Positions 14,622 through 25,600 of a DNA stretch of 36,244 bases are shown piece after piece. Positions within the stretch are counted from its first letter, which is position 1; each line of letters begins with the position of its first letter. The stretch is from Bacteroidia bacterium (GTDB lineage: Bacteria; Bacteroidota; Bacteroidia; SpSt-205): the NCBI GenBank assembly GCA_025059915.1, contig JANXDD010000005.1:1-36244 (forward strand), given 5' to 3'. Both the position numbers and the translations under genes were made by a program. The notes below the pieces were generated by a model. The model saw only the letters and a program-made list of their open reading frames with translations. It made no database searches and had not been told where the DNA came from.

Positions 14622-16535
14622 CAGCGCATCCTCCACTGGGCTGGACAGACATTTTCTTCTGAAGCTTCACCAGAAGAGCCACTTTACAAGGTTTTAGAAC
14701 GGGTGGGGCTGCCAGCAGGTACGGAGATTCTCACGGCCACTACAAATGGGTCTATCCATGAGCTACAAGCTCCCGTCGGAGACCATGTGGAATTTCAGCT
14801 TTTAGGCTGGGATTCGCCCGAGGGGAAATACGTCTTTTGGCATTCCAGCGCTCATATTCTTGCAGAGGCGATTTTGTCTTTTTTCCCTAAGGCGAAGCTC
14901 AGTATCGGCCCTCCCATAGAGAATGGATTCTACTACGACATAGATTTCGGCGATACTCCCATATCCCCAGAAGATTTTGAGCGCATAGAGCAGAAATTTC
15001 TTGAACTTGCTGCCCAGCCTGAATACTTTGTCCGCAAAAAAGTCTCTAAGGAGGAGGCTCTCTCTTATTACCAGCAGCGAGAAAACCCCTATAAGATAGA
15101 GCTTATTCAAGAGCTTCCCCCTGATGATATTACTTTTTATGAGTCGGGCAATTTCGTAGATTTATGCAAAGGCCCGCATTTGTGGCATTCGGGACCTATT
15201 CGTGCAGTGAAGATCCTTTCGTTGGCGGGGGCTTATTGGCGAGGCGATAGTCGGAATCCTCAGCTGACGCGGGTCTATGCTATAAGCTTTCCTGAGAAAG
15301 CCCTTTTAGAAGAGTATCTCCATTTCTTAGAAGAAGCGGCTCGCCGTGATCACCGAAACCTGGGCAAGCAGCTTGACCTTTTTTCTTTCCACGAGGAGGG
15401 GCCGGGCTTTCCTTTCTGGCATCCTAAAGGCATGCGCCTCCTTACTGCTCTCCAAGACTGGATGCGGGCGAAGCTCCTCCGCAGTGGCTATGAAGAGATA
15501 AGAACGCCAATCATTCTCACTCAGCGCCTGTGGGAGCAATCAGGCCACTATGAGAACTATCGGGAGAACATGTACTTCACTACCATAGACGAAGAGCCCT
15601 ACGCCGTAAAGCCAATGAACTGTCCCGGAAGTACAATTATTTACCGCAGCCGTTTAAGGTCATATCGGGAACTGCCGCTGCGCCTATTTGAGTTTGGGCT
15701 TGTGCATCGGCATGAGCTTTCTGGCGTGCTTACGGGGCTTTTCCGAGTGAGGGCTTTCACCCAAGACGATGCTCATATCTATTGCACGCCAGAGCAGATT
15801 GAGCCAGAAATCACCGCTCTCCTACAGCTGGTGAATGAAGTATATGAAGCCTTCGGATTTTCTCAGCGGGAAATATACCTCTCTACTCGTCCAGAAAAGT
15901 ACATTGGTTCTCTGGAGCTTTGGTCTCAGGCAGAATCAGCTTTAGAGGCTGCATTGCGGAAGTCTGGCTTCACTTTTCAGATTAATCCAGGGGAGGGGGC
16001 TTTCTACGGGCCGAAGATAGACTTTGTTGTGCGGGATAGTTTGAGGCGGCGATGGCAGTTGGGAACGATTCAGTTAGACTTTTCCATGCCCAGACGATTT
16101 GGTTTGGAGTACATTGGTCCGGATGGGCAGCCTTCTACACCAGTGATGATACATCGGGCTATTTTGGGTTCCTTTGAGCGGTTTATAGGGGTGCTGCTGG
16201 AGCACACAGCAGGTGAGCTTCCCCTATGGCTATCCCCTATTCAAGTCAAGGTTTTACCAGTGAGTGAAAAATTTTATGCCTATGCAGATGAGGTCGGCAA
16301 GGCCTTAGCTCAAGCTGGCATACGATGGGCAGTGGATAAAACGGATGAGAAACTTGGCAAAAAAATCAGAGAAGCGGAACAGGAGAAAGTTCCTCTTATC
16401 TGGGTAGTTGGGGCGAAGGAAGCAGAGAGCGGCACTGTCTCTATACGGGATCGGCGCACTCGCACCCAATCGGAGGGAGTGCCCTTGGCGCAGGCTGTGC
16501 AGGATGTTCTTCAGGCTTCCCAGCCCCCTATATAA
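14619..16535 (+). CDS. thrS: threonine--tRNA ligase
   Basis: Charges tRNA-Thr; cytoplasmic. Domains in order: N-terminal TGS domain (about 1-60), editing domain with the HxxxH zinc/editing motif HSSAH (75-79) followed by SIGPPIENGFYYDIDF and FVDLCKGPHLWHSG, then the class II catalytic core with MNCPGSTIIYRS (motif 1/2 region), LFEFGLVHRHELSG, FRVRAFTQDDAHIYC and MIHRAILGSFERFIGVLLEH (motif 3). The anticodon-binding domain ends the protein. Length (638) is typical for a full bacterial ThrRS with editing domain. It begins right at the end of a duplicated upstream element and is followed after 23 nt by an AidB-like gene. Confidence 0.97.
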   Translation: MQRILHWAGQTFSSEASPEEPLYKVLERVGLPAGTEILTATTNGSIHELQAPVGDHVEFQLLGWDSPEGKYVFWHSSAHILAEAILSFFPKAKLSIGPPIENGFYYDIDFGDTPISPEDFERIEQKFLELAAQPEYFVRKKVSKEEALSYYQQRENPYKIELIQELPPDDITFYESGNFVDLCKGPHLWHSGPIRAVKILSLAGAYWRGDSRNPQLTRVYAISFPEKALLEEYLHFLEEAARRDHRNLGKQLDLFSFHEEGPGFPFWHPKGMRLLTALQDWMRAKLLRSGYEEIRTPIILTQRLWEQSGHYENYRENMYFTTIDEEPYAVKPMNCPGSTIIYRSRLRSYRELPLRLFEFGLVHRHELSGVLTGLFRVRAFTQDDAHIYCTPEQIEPEITALLQLVNEVYEAFGFSQREIYLSTRPEKYIGSLELWSQAESALEAALRKSGFTFQINPGEGAFYGPKIDFVVRDSLRRRWQLGTIQLDFSMPRRFGLEYIGPDGQPSTPVMIHRAILGSFERFIGVLLEHTAGELPLWLSPIQVKVLPVSEKFYAYADEVGKALAQAGIRWAVDKTDEKLGKKIREAEQEKVPLIWVVGAKEAESGTVSIRDRRTRTQSEGVPLAQAVQDVLQASQPPI

Positions 16536-16546
16536 GATAAAAATCG

Positions 16547-16554
16547 TATTTTGG
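16547..16554 (+). promoter_or_regulatory. possible -7 element of the AidB-like gene
   Basis: Reads TATTTTGG, one mismatch to TAnnTTTG, ending exactly 4 nt before the ATG at 16559. Position supports it; the gene could equally be read through from thrS. Confidence 0.35.
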
Positions 16555-16558
16555 GGCC

Positions 16559-18019
16559 ATGAGAGAAGATATACTCTTAGGGGGGCCATCCGCTTTTTTG
16601 GCGGAGGAGCTGGGGCTTCAGCTTTCTGAAAGGCTTGTTGCCTATCAAGCCTGGTGGGAGACGGAGGGGGCCTCTATCTCTGCAGCGATAGATCGGCTTG
16701 GAACCCCTCATTTGCGACAGTTCAGTCCTACAGGCGAGCGGGTAGATGAAATACTCTATCCTCCCAATTACACTTATCTGCTGGATGCGGGCTACTCAGC
16801 AGGAGTTTTATACGAGGTGGCGGAGAGGCATGATTGGCGGTTCAGCTTTATGTTGGGGTTTATCACCTCGTATTACGATCCGGGGGTGTATTGCCCATAC
16901 ACGGTTACTTTTTCGGCTTGGGTGCCGATATATAAGTACTATTCGGGGGCGCGTCGGGAGGAGTTTCTAAACCTTTTGACTCGGCGGGAACCTCCCTTCG
17001 GACAGGGGGCGACCTGGATGACAGAAATAGGAGGGGGGTCTGACTTAGGGGCAAATGTTCAGACGCATGCGCGTTTCTCTAACGGAATGTGGCTATTGAA
17101 TGGAGAAAAGTATTTCGCCAGTAATGTAGGAGCAGATTTGAGCGTAGTGGCTGCGCGACCGGAAGGAGCTCCTACCGGTGTCAAAGGCGTTGCCCTTTTT
17201 ATCGTTCCGCGGGAAAGGCTCCATGGTATCGGTCGGAATTATTTGATTCGCAGGCTGAAGGACAAGATAGGTACTCGTAGTGTGCCCACGGGGGAGGTGG
17301 AGCTTCGAGAGGCTGAGGGTTATTTGATTGGTGATGCTCGGCAGGGGATTTATTACATCATGGAGGTGCTCAACTTTTCTCGGGTGGCAAATAGCATCGG
17401 GGTAGTAGCACATGGACTACATGCTCTTTCACAGGCATATCGGTTTGCCCAGCAAAGGAGGCTTTTTGGGCGATTTTTAGTAGAGCAGCCCCTTTTTCGG
17501 CATGAGCTGGCTCAGCAGTATGAAAGGCTCCGATGGGCAGGTGCGCTGGCTTGGCTTACTGAGCAGTGGTTAGAGACCGTCTGGCTTGAAAAGCCCCCTT
17601 ACTCAGAAAAGTATGCCCTCTTTCGCCTTTTGACTCATTTGGCGAAATTCTGGACTGCGAAAGTTGCCCTTCAAGCTGCCCAGTGGAACTTTGAAATATG
17701 GGCAGGGCTGGGGACGCTTAGAGAGTTTCCACCTGAGCGCTTCGTTCGGGAGCTGCTGGTAACTGACATTTGGGAGGGGACCCGACATCGCCACCTTCTG
17801 GATGGGTGGGAAGTCCTGCGGCGCTATCCCCTTCTCTCTCACATATCCGCACTGTGGGAGATTCAGGCAGTAGATTCTTCTCTGCTCACCGATATAGAGA
17901 AGGCTCTAAGCCTTCCCGAAGAAGAAGCTATTTCGCTCATAGAACCTCTACTCACCCGCCTCGCTCAGGCCATCGGTATGATTACAGCGGAAAAGCGTTC
18001 CTATGCAGTGTTAGCCTAA
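16559..18019 (+). CDS. AidB-like acyl-CoA dehydrogenase-family flavoprotein
   Basis: About 486 residues of the acyl-CoA dehydrogenase fold in the AidB/long subgroup. The FAD loop reads MTEIGGGSD (154-162), matching the MTEKQGGSDV motif of E. coli AidB; downstream come LLNGEKYFASN, RRLKDKIGTRSVPTGEVEL, NFSRVANSIGVVAHGL, RRLFGRFLVEQPLFRHELAQ and VTDIWEGTRHRHLLDGWEVLR, the last corresponding to SIWEGSGN of AidB. E. coli AidB binds DNA and flavin and is induced by alkylation damage. Many homologues lack evidence for that role, so acyl-CoA oxidation or an undetermined oxidation is equally possible. Its C-terminal 60 residues are helical and Glu/Leu-rich. It follows thrS by 23 nt; no fatty-acid genes are adjacent. 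Confidence 0.85.
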   Translation: MREDILLGGPSAFLAEELGLQLSERLVAYQAWWETEGASISAAIDRLGTPHLRQFSPTGERVDEILYPPNYTYLLDAGYSAGVLYEVAERHDWRFSFMLGFITSYYDPGVYCPYTVTFSAWVPIYKYYSGARREEFLNLLTRREPPFGQGATWMTEIGGGSDLGANVQTHARFSNGMWLLNGEKYFASNVGADLSVVAARPEGAPTGVKGVALFIVPRERLHGIGRNYLIRRLKDKIGTRSVPTGEVELREAEGYLIGDARQGIYYIMEVLNFSRVANSIGVVAHGLHALSQAYRFAQQRRLFGRFLVEQPLFRHELAQQYERLRWAGALAWLTEQWLETVWLEKPPYSEKYALFRLLTHLAKFWTAKVALQAAQWNFEIWAGLGTLREFPPERFVRELLVTDIWEGTRHRHLLDGWEVLRRYPLLSHISALWEIQAVDSSLLTDIEKALSLPEEEAISLIEPLLTRLAQAIGMITAEKRSYAVLA

Positions 18020-18083
18020 GGGGCTGGACCTACTTCAGCTTATCCAGTGAGAAAGCTTCTGGGCTGAGATTTTTCGGATTTCC

Positions 18084-18110
18084 TTTGAGAAACTTTTTCC
18101 ATTTCTCAAA
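18084..18110 (+). terminator. 9-bp inverted repeat downstream of the AidB-like gene
   Basis: TTTGAGAAA (18084-18092) and TTTCTCAAA (18102-18110) are perfect complements around a 9-nt loop, 65 bases after the stop. There is no clean T-tract on the forward side, so a terminator role is only plausible. Confidence 0.35.
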
Positions 18111-18147
18111 AGCTCTCTCTTCTGAGCTATGCCTGCTCAAAGGAAAG

Positions 18148-18234
18148 AGAGGGTGATAGCCCTCTGTACAGGGCTTTCTATGCGGAGGCTACAAACCTCC
18201 TGAAAGGTGGGTCTGATTAGAGCTGAGGAGCTCT
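18148..18234 (+). ncRNA. candidate structured RNA with mutually exclusive hairpins
   Basis: AGAGGG (18148-18153) pairs perfectly with CCCTCT (18160-18165). AGCCCT (18158-18163) pairs perfectly with AGGGCT (18170-18175). The two stems share CCCT at 18160-18163, so only one can form at a time. Two further hairpins follow: GGAGG (18184-18188) with CCTCC (18196-18200) around a 7-nt loop, and AGAGCT (18219-18224) with AGCTCT (18229-18234) around the tetraloop GAGG. Four dyads in under 90 bases of non-coding sequence suggest an RNA element, but the transcribed strand, the ends and any ligand are unknown. Confidence 0.35.
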
Positions 18235-18589
18235 CTGGCTAAGGCTGAGGGGGAAAAGCAGGGCTCTAAAAAAACTTACGTATTCCGAGGAGGGGAGCCA
18301 TTCGTCAAAAAATGAGTGCAGTAGCAAGCGCTTCTTTTGCTTTCAGCGCCATGGTCAGAAGCTGTGGGGAAAGCGGAGCCCTACTAACTTTTCTTCAAAA
18401 CTCTTTTTGGGAAAGAGAAGTTAGGCAGCCTTGCTTGGGTTATGCTTTGGGGGGGCAAGGGGGTAGCTGCTTACGAGCAGGAGGAATCTTTGTGTAGGCT
18501 TGAAACTTGATTAGCATCGGGCGCGGGGTTCATAGAAAGCAGAAACTTTGTCGCCCCTTCCTCTGCGAAGTGGAAAAAGGCTATATGAG

Positions 18590-19627
18590 CTATGAGGTGG
18601 GAGGAAGGCTTTCCTCTTCGGCGGCGGCTTCTTGGGAGGTCGGGATTTCTTCTTCTCCTGTGTAAGCTGTCTCCCACGCAGAGGCATTGTAGCCAGCTAA
18701 GCGGGCCAGATGAACCATATTTTCTGTGTAGCCATGGGTGAAAATCACTTCCTCTGCTTCAGTCTCCCGCAGCGTCTGGAGAAGCTGATAAAAGTCGGCG
18801 TGGTCTGAGAGGGAGAAGCCTCGGTCTAAGGCTTTTTGTCGGCGGCGGCCGCGGATAGCCATCCACCCCGAAGCCTGAGCTTCTTCATAGGGCTCAAAGC
18901 GGCTAAGCCAGCGGCTCTTCTGTACCGCCGGCGGAGCTATCAATAAGATGCCGTTTTCTTTATTCCATTCTGCCGCTGATTTCCAAGGAAGCAGTCGCAC
19001 ACCCGCCGCTTCGTATATCTGATTGAGCTCTACCAGACTTTGATGAACATAAACAGGGCCTACTGGCGGAAGGGAAGCCAGAAGCCGTTGAGCCTTCCCC
19101 AACGAATAGGCATATAGAATGGCATTTTTTCCTTTAGCTCGGCAATCAGCCCACCACTGAGCTATTTCTTCTATGACAGTCTCGGGCGGTGCCCATTGAT
19201 AAATAGGAAGTCCGAAGGTGCATTCCGAAATAAGCACATGAGCCTTCAGCGGCTCAAAGGGTGAAGTCGTTGGGTCTGCCTGCCGTTTATAGTCTCCTGT
19301 AATTACATACACCTCACCTCGATACTCTAACCGAATCTGTGCCGCTCCTCTTATATGACCAGAGGGATGAAAGCTGACTTTCACTCCAGTGATGGAGCGC
19401 TTCTCCCCCCATCTTAGTCCTTCTACTTGAATGTTTCCCAGTCGCTGACGCAAAAGGGGGACATTTTCCTCTGAGGTGAGGTAAGCTGCACTGCCCCATC
19501 GTGCATGGTCGCTGTGGGCATGGGTGATAAGAGCATACTTCACAGGCCGCCAAGGGTCTATGAAAAAATCCCCCGGCTCGCAGTATAAGCCATAAGGGGT
19601 AGGATATATCCAGCGCTCCACCGGCAT
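18590..19627 (-). CDS. MBL-fold exonuclease of the DNA-ligase-associated family
   Basis: About 345 residues with the metallo-beta-lactamase/beta-CASP nuclease architecture. The N-terminal YGLYCEPGDFFIDPWRPV and the metal motif THAHSDHARWG (35-45: His36, His38, Asp40, His41) match the putative exonuclease of the ligase-associated DNA-damage group, as do HPSGHIRGAAQIRLEY, VITGDYK, SECTFGLPIYQW, AYSLGKAQRLLASL, WMAIRGRRRQKALDRGF and LSDHADFYQLL. In other genomes this gene usually sits with an ATP-dependent DNA ligase, a DEXH helicase and a phosphoesterase; none is in this window. Instead its ATG overlaps the sprA stop by one base (TGATG), so it is translated from the sprA transcript. The C-terminal tail (AAAEEESLPPTS) is low complexity. 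Confidence 0.88.
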   Translation of the reverse strand: MPVERWIYPTPYGLYCEPGDFFIDPWRPVKYALITHAHSDHARWGSAAYLTSEENVPLLRQRLGNIQVEGLRWGEKRSITGVKVSFHPSGHIRGAAQIRLEYRGEVYVITGDYKRQADPTTSPFEPLKAHVLISECTFGLPIYQWAPPETVIEEIAQWWADCRAKGKNAILYAYSLGKAQRLLASLPPVGPVYVHQSLVELNQIYEAAGVRLLPWKSAAEWNKENGILLIAPPAVQKSRWLSRFEPYEEAQASGWMAIRGRRRQKALDRGFSLSDHADFYQLLQTLRETEAEEVIFTHGYTENMVHLARLAGYNASAWETAYTGEEEIPTSQEAAAEEESLPPTS

Positions 19628-22600
19628 CAGTTGGTGAGGGAGAAGCGAAACTGTACTCCTACTGCCGTGAAGGAAGTAGGAAAGGAATTCGACAGTACAG
19701 GGCGATTACGGGTGTGCTCTATGTAGGCGCGGACAGTGAGCTGAGTGCTGATGCTGTAATCCACCGCAGGCTTTATAGTGAAAGAGCGAGTGCCTCCTAT
19801 CGGCTGCGTGAAAATCGGATTGTCTATCTGGCGGTTTTGATTAATCAGGCTACGATAGGTGATTTCTATGCGGAAGGTCGCGCTATTTTTCAGCTCAAAA
19901 GTTCGTCCAAAGAGAGAGAAGGGCTGCAAGAAACTCTCTCGCCGCCAGTTCCATGTGAAACTGAATTCGGTATTCTTGTTTTGATTGAGCTGAAGGGCTC
20001 CGACATTGAGGGTAGTGGTACGACTGCGCCGCAGTTCTATAGTAGTGTTCATGCCGTTTTTCCAGGCTATATTGAACCCTACCAGCGGAGAGAAACTCTC
20101 CTGAATGCTAACTGCATTGATGACAAAGACGGGCTCAAAGTTATATACCGTAAGTCCTGGCAAAGTATCTAAGGGGCTCTGAATAGGCTGGATGGACTCG
20201 GAAAAGCCGTCTCTATTTCGGTCTGCCGCCCGCAGGTTGAGAACATAGCTTGCTGTATAGGTGCCTCGGTAAGCGTGATTGAGGGTAACGGTTCGGAAGC
20301 GCTCTTTGAAAAATGGAATTTGGCTCAGTCCAGTATAGCTGACATTCCAGTTAGGAAGGGGAATTGAAGGAAAAGGCGAAAGGCTCATGCGATTGGGGTT
20401 ATAGGGACCATAAGCGCTCAAAAAAGCGAGGGTCAGCACATCCTGCTGAGAACCTGTATAGCCGTTCCAGTAGTCTCGGCGCGTTAGCACGGCATTTGGT
20501 CCAAGGACGGATTCGTAAAAAGGATTAGAAAGCCGCAGGCGGGTAGAAAAAATGTAACGATACTCTCCTTCTAACCGCTCATAGGAGCGGTCTCTTTGTC
20601 CTAACGCTAAAAGCCGGGCCCCAAGAAAACTCATGCTAAAGCTACCCTGAGCACTGGGGTTACTGAAAGCAAAGTCCTGCTGGAGGGTATCCCAGCCAAA
20701 AAGCCCTCCTCGGGTAAAGCTTTCATTGCGGGTAAGGGTAAGGTCTATACGCAAGTCTTTTACTGGAGTGATGCCTGCGCGGACATTGAGTTGGGTGCTA
20801 CGGGTTTGCTGGAAAGGAAGGGTGAAGCGCGGGTCCCGAGTGAACCAGCCTTTGCGGGCATTTGTTTGGAGCCATCCGCCTTGCAGGTCAGGCTGTTCCC
20901 CAAGGATAAAGCCCCATCCCGGCGCTTGACTTCGCACCCCCGTAACCGAATCAGTATAGTCCCAGTCTAATCCAAAGTTAGCTGGACGAGGCAGAAAACC
21001 CGGTAAAGTCGTCCCTTGCTGACGGCTGTAGGTTACATCCACATTCTGAATGCCGAAAATAATCTTGCCTATCACTCGTCCAATTTGCCGGGCTGCGATG
21101 TATGGGTCATCTCCTTGCTTGCGAGAAGTATCTGCTTGAGAAAAGATGTTTCTTTTCGGCGGAGGCGTCAAAAGTTTGTCAATAAACTTGACCTTCTTGT
21201 ACAAGCTGGATAGCTGAAACTGCCCCGTTACTTGAATGTTACGGCTGTTGGAGATGGTATTACCAAATCGCTCTTGTCCCAGAGCTGCTGTCATCCACCG
21301 ATAATCGGCTGTGTAGGTAACGCTGGAATTTATCCAATCTGTCCATTTGATTTTGTTCAGTGGCAGCCGATAGGTGGCCGTAATGTTTTGTTGGAAGTTC
21401 AGGGTGCGACCGAAATTTATTCGGTGAAACTTACCACGAGCGGGGTCTTTTCCAAAGCTGAGAAAGTTATTCCATAAGCTATCTCGTTTCTCAGGGGTGT
21501 TGATAGGTCCTTCTGGTTCATCTACCCGAGCCTGCACGGTGGCGTTATAGTTGAGATTGAGGCTGGGGGTAAGGTTCCATTGGAGCACATACTGACGATT
21601 CAAAAGGAAGTTCTGGTAGAAAGTGGGGCGAACTTGCGGTCCGCCGCCAATGGGACGAAGCTTTTGCTCTTGATACTGGCGGTTCCCCTCCACTCGCCAG
21701 CCAACTTGCGCTGGAAGATAGCTTATGCTAAAATCCCTAAGAAGTGCAGGCTTTAGCTTTCCGAAGGGCTTGAAGGGCTTGGATTGGAAATTGTAGTTAT
21801 AGGCAATGCTGCCGGTGTATTGGCGGTTAAAGAGATATTCGGTTTGGGGATTGCGGGTGTAAGTTTCATTGTAGCCATAGCTAAAGAGGAAGTTTTGCAA
21901 GTGCCAGAATCGCTTCTTAGCTTGCGGGTTGACGTAGGTCTTTCGCACCCCAGCGAAAGTGTAGCTGTAGGTGCGGCTATAAGAGGTGAGTATCCGCTCT
22001 AAGCTATCTCGCTGAGAGAGATTGGATTGAGCTTCTAAACGGGTGCGTGTCAGGACATCGGGGTCGTATGGACTATACAGCGGACGAGTAAAACTCTCCC
22101 CATAAGTGAAAAACGCGGGGATTTCCAAACCGGCTTTTTGAGGGAGGAGGCGATGAAGTTGCAGCCCGCCTGTCAGAGTGTAGCGCTGCTGCCATTCTGT
22201 AGAGCGCTGCCCTACCTTTTGTTCAATAGAGCCGAACCAGGGCGTACTCATGCTGCCTGATACGGACAGATTGCCTAAGTCAGCCAGTCGCACATTGAGC
22301 ACGCCCGAGGTACTCCACCCTGGACGAGTGTTGTAATTTGTTACTCGCAGTTCATTCACCCAGACCTCTACGCAGATGGGACCGCGCCCGTCGTCGGGAT
22401 TCCGTATTCCGATGAGAATAGTTTTGACATTATTGAGCTGGGGAGTGCCTTTCACAGAAATCCTACTGCCATTAGGGAGAGTATAAGTGAAAACCTGATT
22501 GATGGGGAAATTCTGGCGCTGTCTGGCTTCATCCCTAAGAACTTTTACAAAGTTGAGGTCCTCTAAGCGAATGTCTATGTTATTTGCCCAAATGTTTTCT

Positions 22601-25600
22601 ACGCTAAGGTTGCCGGGTTGGGAAAGCTGGAGGGGAACTTCATACTCGTAGTAGTTGTCTGAGTAGTCTGTACCAATGCGGATAAATAGCGTAACATCGC
22701 CGAGCTGGCTTACGTTTGGTGGAATGGGGCTTCCGACGAGAGGTTCTGCGTGAGCCCACAGGCGAAGCCGCTCATAAAAGCGCAAGTCATAATTGAAGGT
22801 GCGAAATACCCCGCGCCCATCTCCATCCGCGAGGTTGCATACCCGCATGACAAGGCTTTGTTCATTTTGAAGAAGGCCAGCGATAGGACTGCCGGGAATC
22901 GGCTGGCGCAAGATATTGGGCGGCAGGACGTAAGGGAAGGGTTGACGCGAACCGTTTTCTTCTATATTCATCGTGCCTGTCTCAAACTTTGTCGGATCCC
23001 CTGCTGGGTCTGGCAGAAGCGTTTCGTCCCGCTGATTGAGATTGATGAGGGCCCGGCGCCACATTGTGGATACAAGCTCCAACTTTCCAAAGCGCAAGAC
23101 CACCTCCCTGTCAAAGTTTGTAAGGTACATCCGAATAAAGTCTATGGCTTTGAAGTTTTGGATACCTCCTACGGGGGTTCCAGCGGATAGGGGTATTCTG
23201 AAGAGGTACCAGCGGGTGGTGACGGTGCTCCCATTAGGGAGCTTCACCTCCAACTCTCGCTTATCTACAATGTAATTTCGTCCTACGACGAGGTCCTGCG
23301 GGCGAAGGGATACACGATAGGAATAAAAAGCCTCCTGAGTATTGAGGGTGCCATCTAAGTTGATATCTTCTACATCAGGCAGGGCGCTGGCTTGACGAGT
23401 AAAAGGCTCATTAGGCCGCGGAATAGGAGAATTTCCCTCTAAGCCGCTGAAGCGCTTATACCTTTCCAAGATACTGGGACTGCTAATGTCTCTAAAATGA
23501 GCGTAATCATCACTGGAGGGGTCATTCAAAACCTGCTGGTAGGCTTCGGGGCTCAGTACGTTTTGTAGCTGAGATAAGTAAGAGGAGAAGAAATTGCGTT
23601 CAGCTTCGCTGCGCAGGCCATCTAAGCCAACATCTTGAAACTGGCGGGCGTTCGGATCATTATCAAATGCTAAGGTGGGGATTTGGATATTAGGCACTCG
23701 GCCCCATGGGGTCAGGGTCAGATTGAGATTTGCGGCATCGTCTTCCGCTCGTGTAGGCAGTCCATGCTCGTAAGCCCGACGATTATCTGGAAGTACATCC
23801 TCACTCATTTGACCCAGATTGAAATAAAGATCTCCTCCTTGTGCGGAAGGATTGTCCAAGAAGGGGTCCATAAGCCAGAACTCTATAAACTCATAGTTTG
23901 CTGCTTCAAAGTCGGTATTGCCTATCACTCGGCGCATGATGCCAGCCCAATTTGTTTGAGGATTGCGGAAGGTGCCGTCAGGATTGAGAGCGTTAGGGTT
24001 AGCGTTGTAGTTGTAGGGACCGCGTTCCTGCGGGCGGTAGTAAAGGTCAAAAGTCGTGAGGATGTTACTGCCTGCTGCGATAGTCCGATTAGGAAATATC
24101 TCCGCTGGCTCTACTCGTCGGGTATAGTGTGAGTTTAGGGCAGGGCTCTGATCATTCAATCCAAAAGTGGAAGGGCGATTGTAGAATTCTGGGTCTATGA
24201 AGTACCATGAAAGGGCTGCACGCGTGAAGTTAGCCGAGAGGGGATTAGGGTCACTCGGGCGCAGAGAAGGCGGCGTAGAGGCTAACTTCCACTGAGTCCA
24301 TTGAGTGAGGTCCAGTACATTCCGTAGTCCTTCAAAGTCGTCTATGTAGGCAATTCCTCGTTCTCCCCCTGTAACTACCTGGCGTGGTATGCCAGGACGC
24401 AGTTGAGCAAATTCTCCTTTGAAGGTAATCTCACTCTCTTCCTTCGTAGAATAGAAGGGGAGACTATTCAGAAGGGCGCTCAGAAAACGGGAGCGCTCTT
24501 GGAGATTTGCATCTATGCCCCACATTATGTTGGCAGCAGGTTCCTCAGAGATGATGACTTTATTGATGAGAGGTCGCTCGTAGAAACTCAGGCCAGTAGC
24601 GCCCAGCTGGAACCGCTGAGAGGGGCGCCATTCCACCCGCCCGCCCACCAGAGTCTTTTGGTCTATGCCAAAAAGCACATTGCTCTCAAATCGTACCCGA
24701 ATCTCCTGCCCAGATTGGAGAATACCCTGGTTTAGGATGGTTACTTTTCCGATAGTATAATCCACTTGGTAATCTACTCCCTCAGTGAGGGGAGCGCCCC
24801 CTGCCGTCACGCGAATGCTTCCCGGCTGAATCTGCGGCGTATTGAGATTTATCTCTGCCCCTGTGGAGGCGAGAAAGCTGTATTTGAGCTTGAACCGATT
24901 GAGCTGGGGATAGTACTGGACAGCATCTACCTGCGTGAGGCGATAGAGAGGGTCATAGGCGTATTTGATAGAGTCATTGACGGGGTCGGTTACGAACTGG
25001 CGGACAAGATGCCGCCCAAAAGGCTCTAAAACTGGAAAAACTATTATTCCCCTATCAGGAAAAACTGTAACCTGAGGAATAAAGTCAAAGACGTTGTCTG
25101 GACCAGCTTCCATGTTGTTGCGCAGGCGGTCTAAGCCTACTACCTGCAGAAGCGGCTTTTCCCTCGTGTCGGCAGAAGGAAGATAGAGAATATCACCACT
25201 TCCATCCGTGGCTTCATATACGATTTGCAGGTCAAAGCCCTCAGGACGAATGTTGAAAGCGTCTAACCGATACACATTTTTCATCATCAGGTCCCAGGTG
25301 GGGTAAGGCTGATTGTTGAGTGTGGGGCGAATCGCTTGCGGCTTGAGCATCTTGAGAAAGAGGACGTTGCTATTTTGAGGGTCAGCGGGCTGATCTATGC
25401 TAAATTCCCCCACCCGATAGACTGTATTGTCGCCTGCGAGGGTGTATTCATACGCCACAAAGACGGCGTCATTGGGCTGAAGGGAGATATTTAGGCTGAT
25501 ATAGCCCAGCTGCCGATGAACAAAATACTCATTTTCATTGAGCCGGCGCATGTTTTCCACCAGCTCAAAGTCTTGTCCATTGACGAGCCCCTCTTGAGAA

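Larger units (their letters stand above)
18020..18589. other. 570-base hairpin-rich gap between convergent genes
   Basis: Far longer than any other gap here, where convergent stops are otherwise at most about 45 bases apart or overlap. No open frame looks real; one of 61 codons (18312-18497) has no recognisable features. Direct reading finds several dyads: 18084-18110, 18148-18175 (two overlapping), GGAGG/CCTCC at 18184-18200, AGAGCT-GAGG-AGCTCT at 18219-18234, and a GGGCG...CGCCC dyad around 18519-18555 enclosing AAAG/CTTT. No perfect TAnnTTTG box is present on either strand; AATCTTTG (18485-18492) and AAACTTTG (18543-18550) each have one mismatch. I could not match it to tmRNA, RNase P RNA, SRP RNA or a tRNA by eye. 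Confidence 0.7.

Noticed and set aside
14554-14697. 47-codon frame starting at the ATG that ends thrS repeat copy 1
   Set aside because: It runs into thrS out of frame, has no excess of Thr codons as an attenuator leader peptide would, and its box (AGGCTATG) is a poor promoter.
18140-18175. Resemblance of GAGGGTGATAGCCC to a segment common in 23S rRNA
   Set aside because: The likeness is limited to a short hairpin-forming stretch; flanking bases do not follow rRNA.
18312-18497. 61-codon open frame in the long convergent gap
   Set aside because: No promoter box at the expected distance, no signal or domain, unconvincing composition; consistent with chance in an open non-coding stretch.
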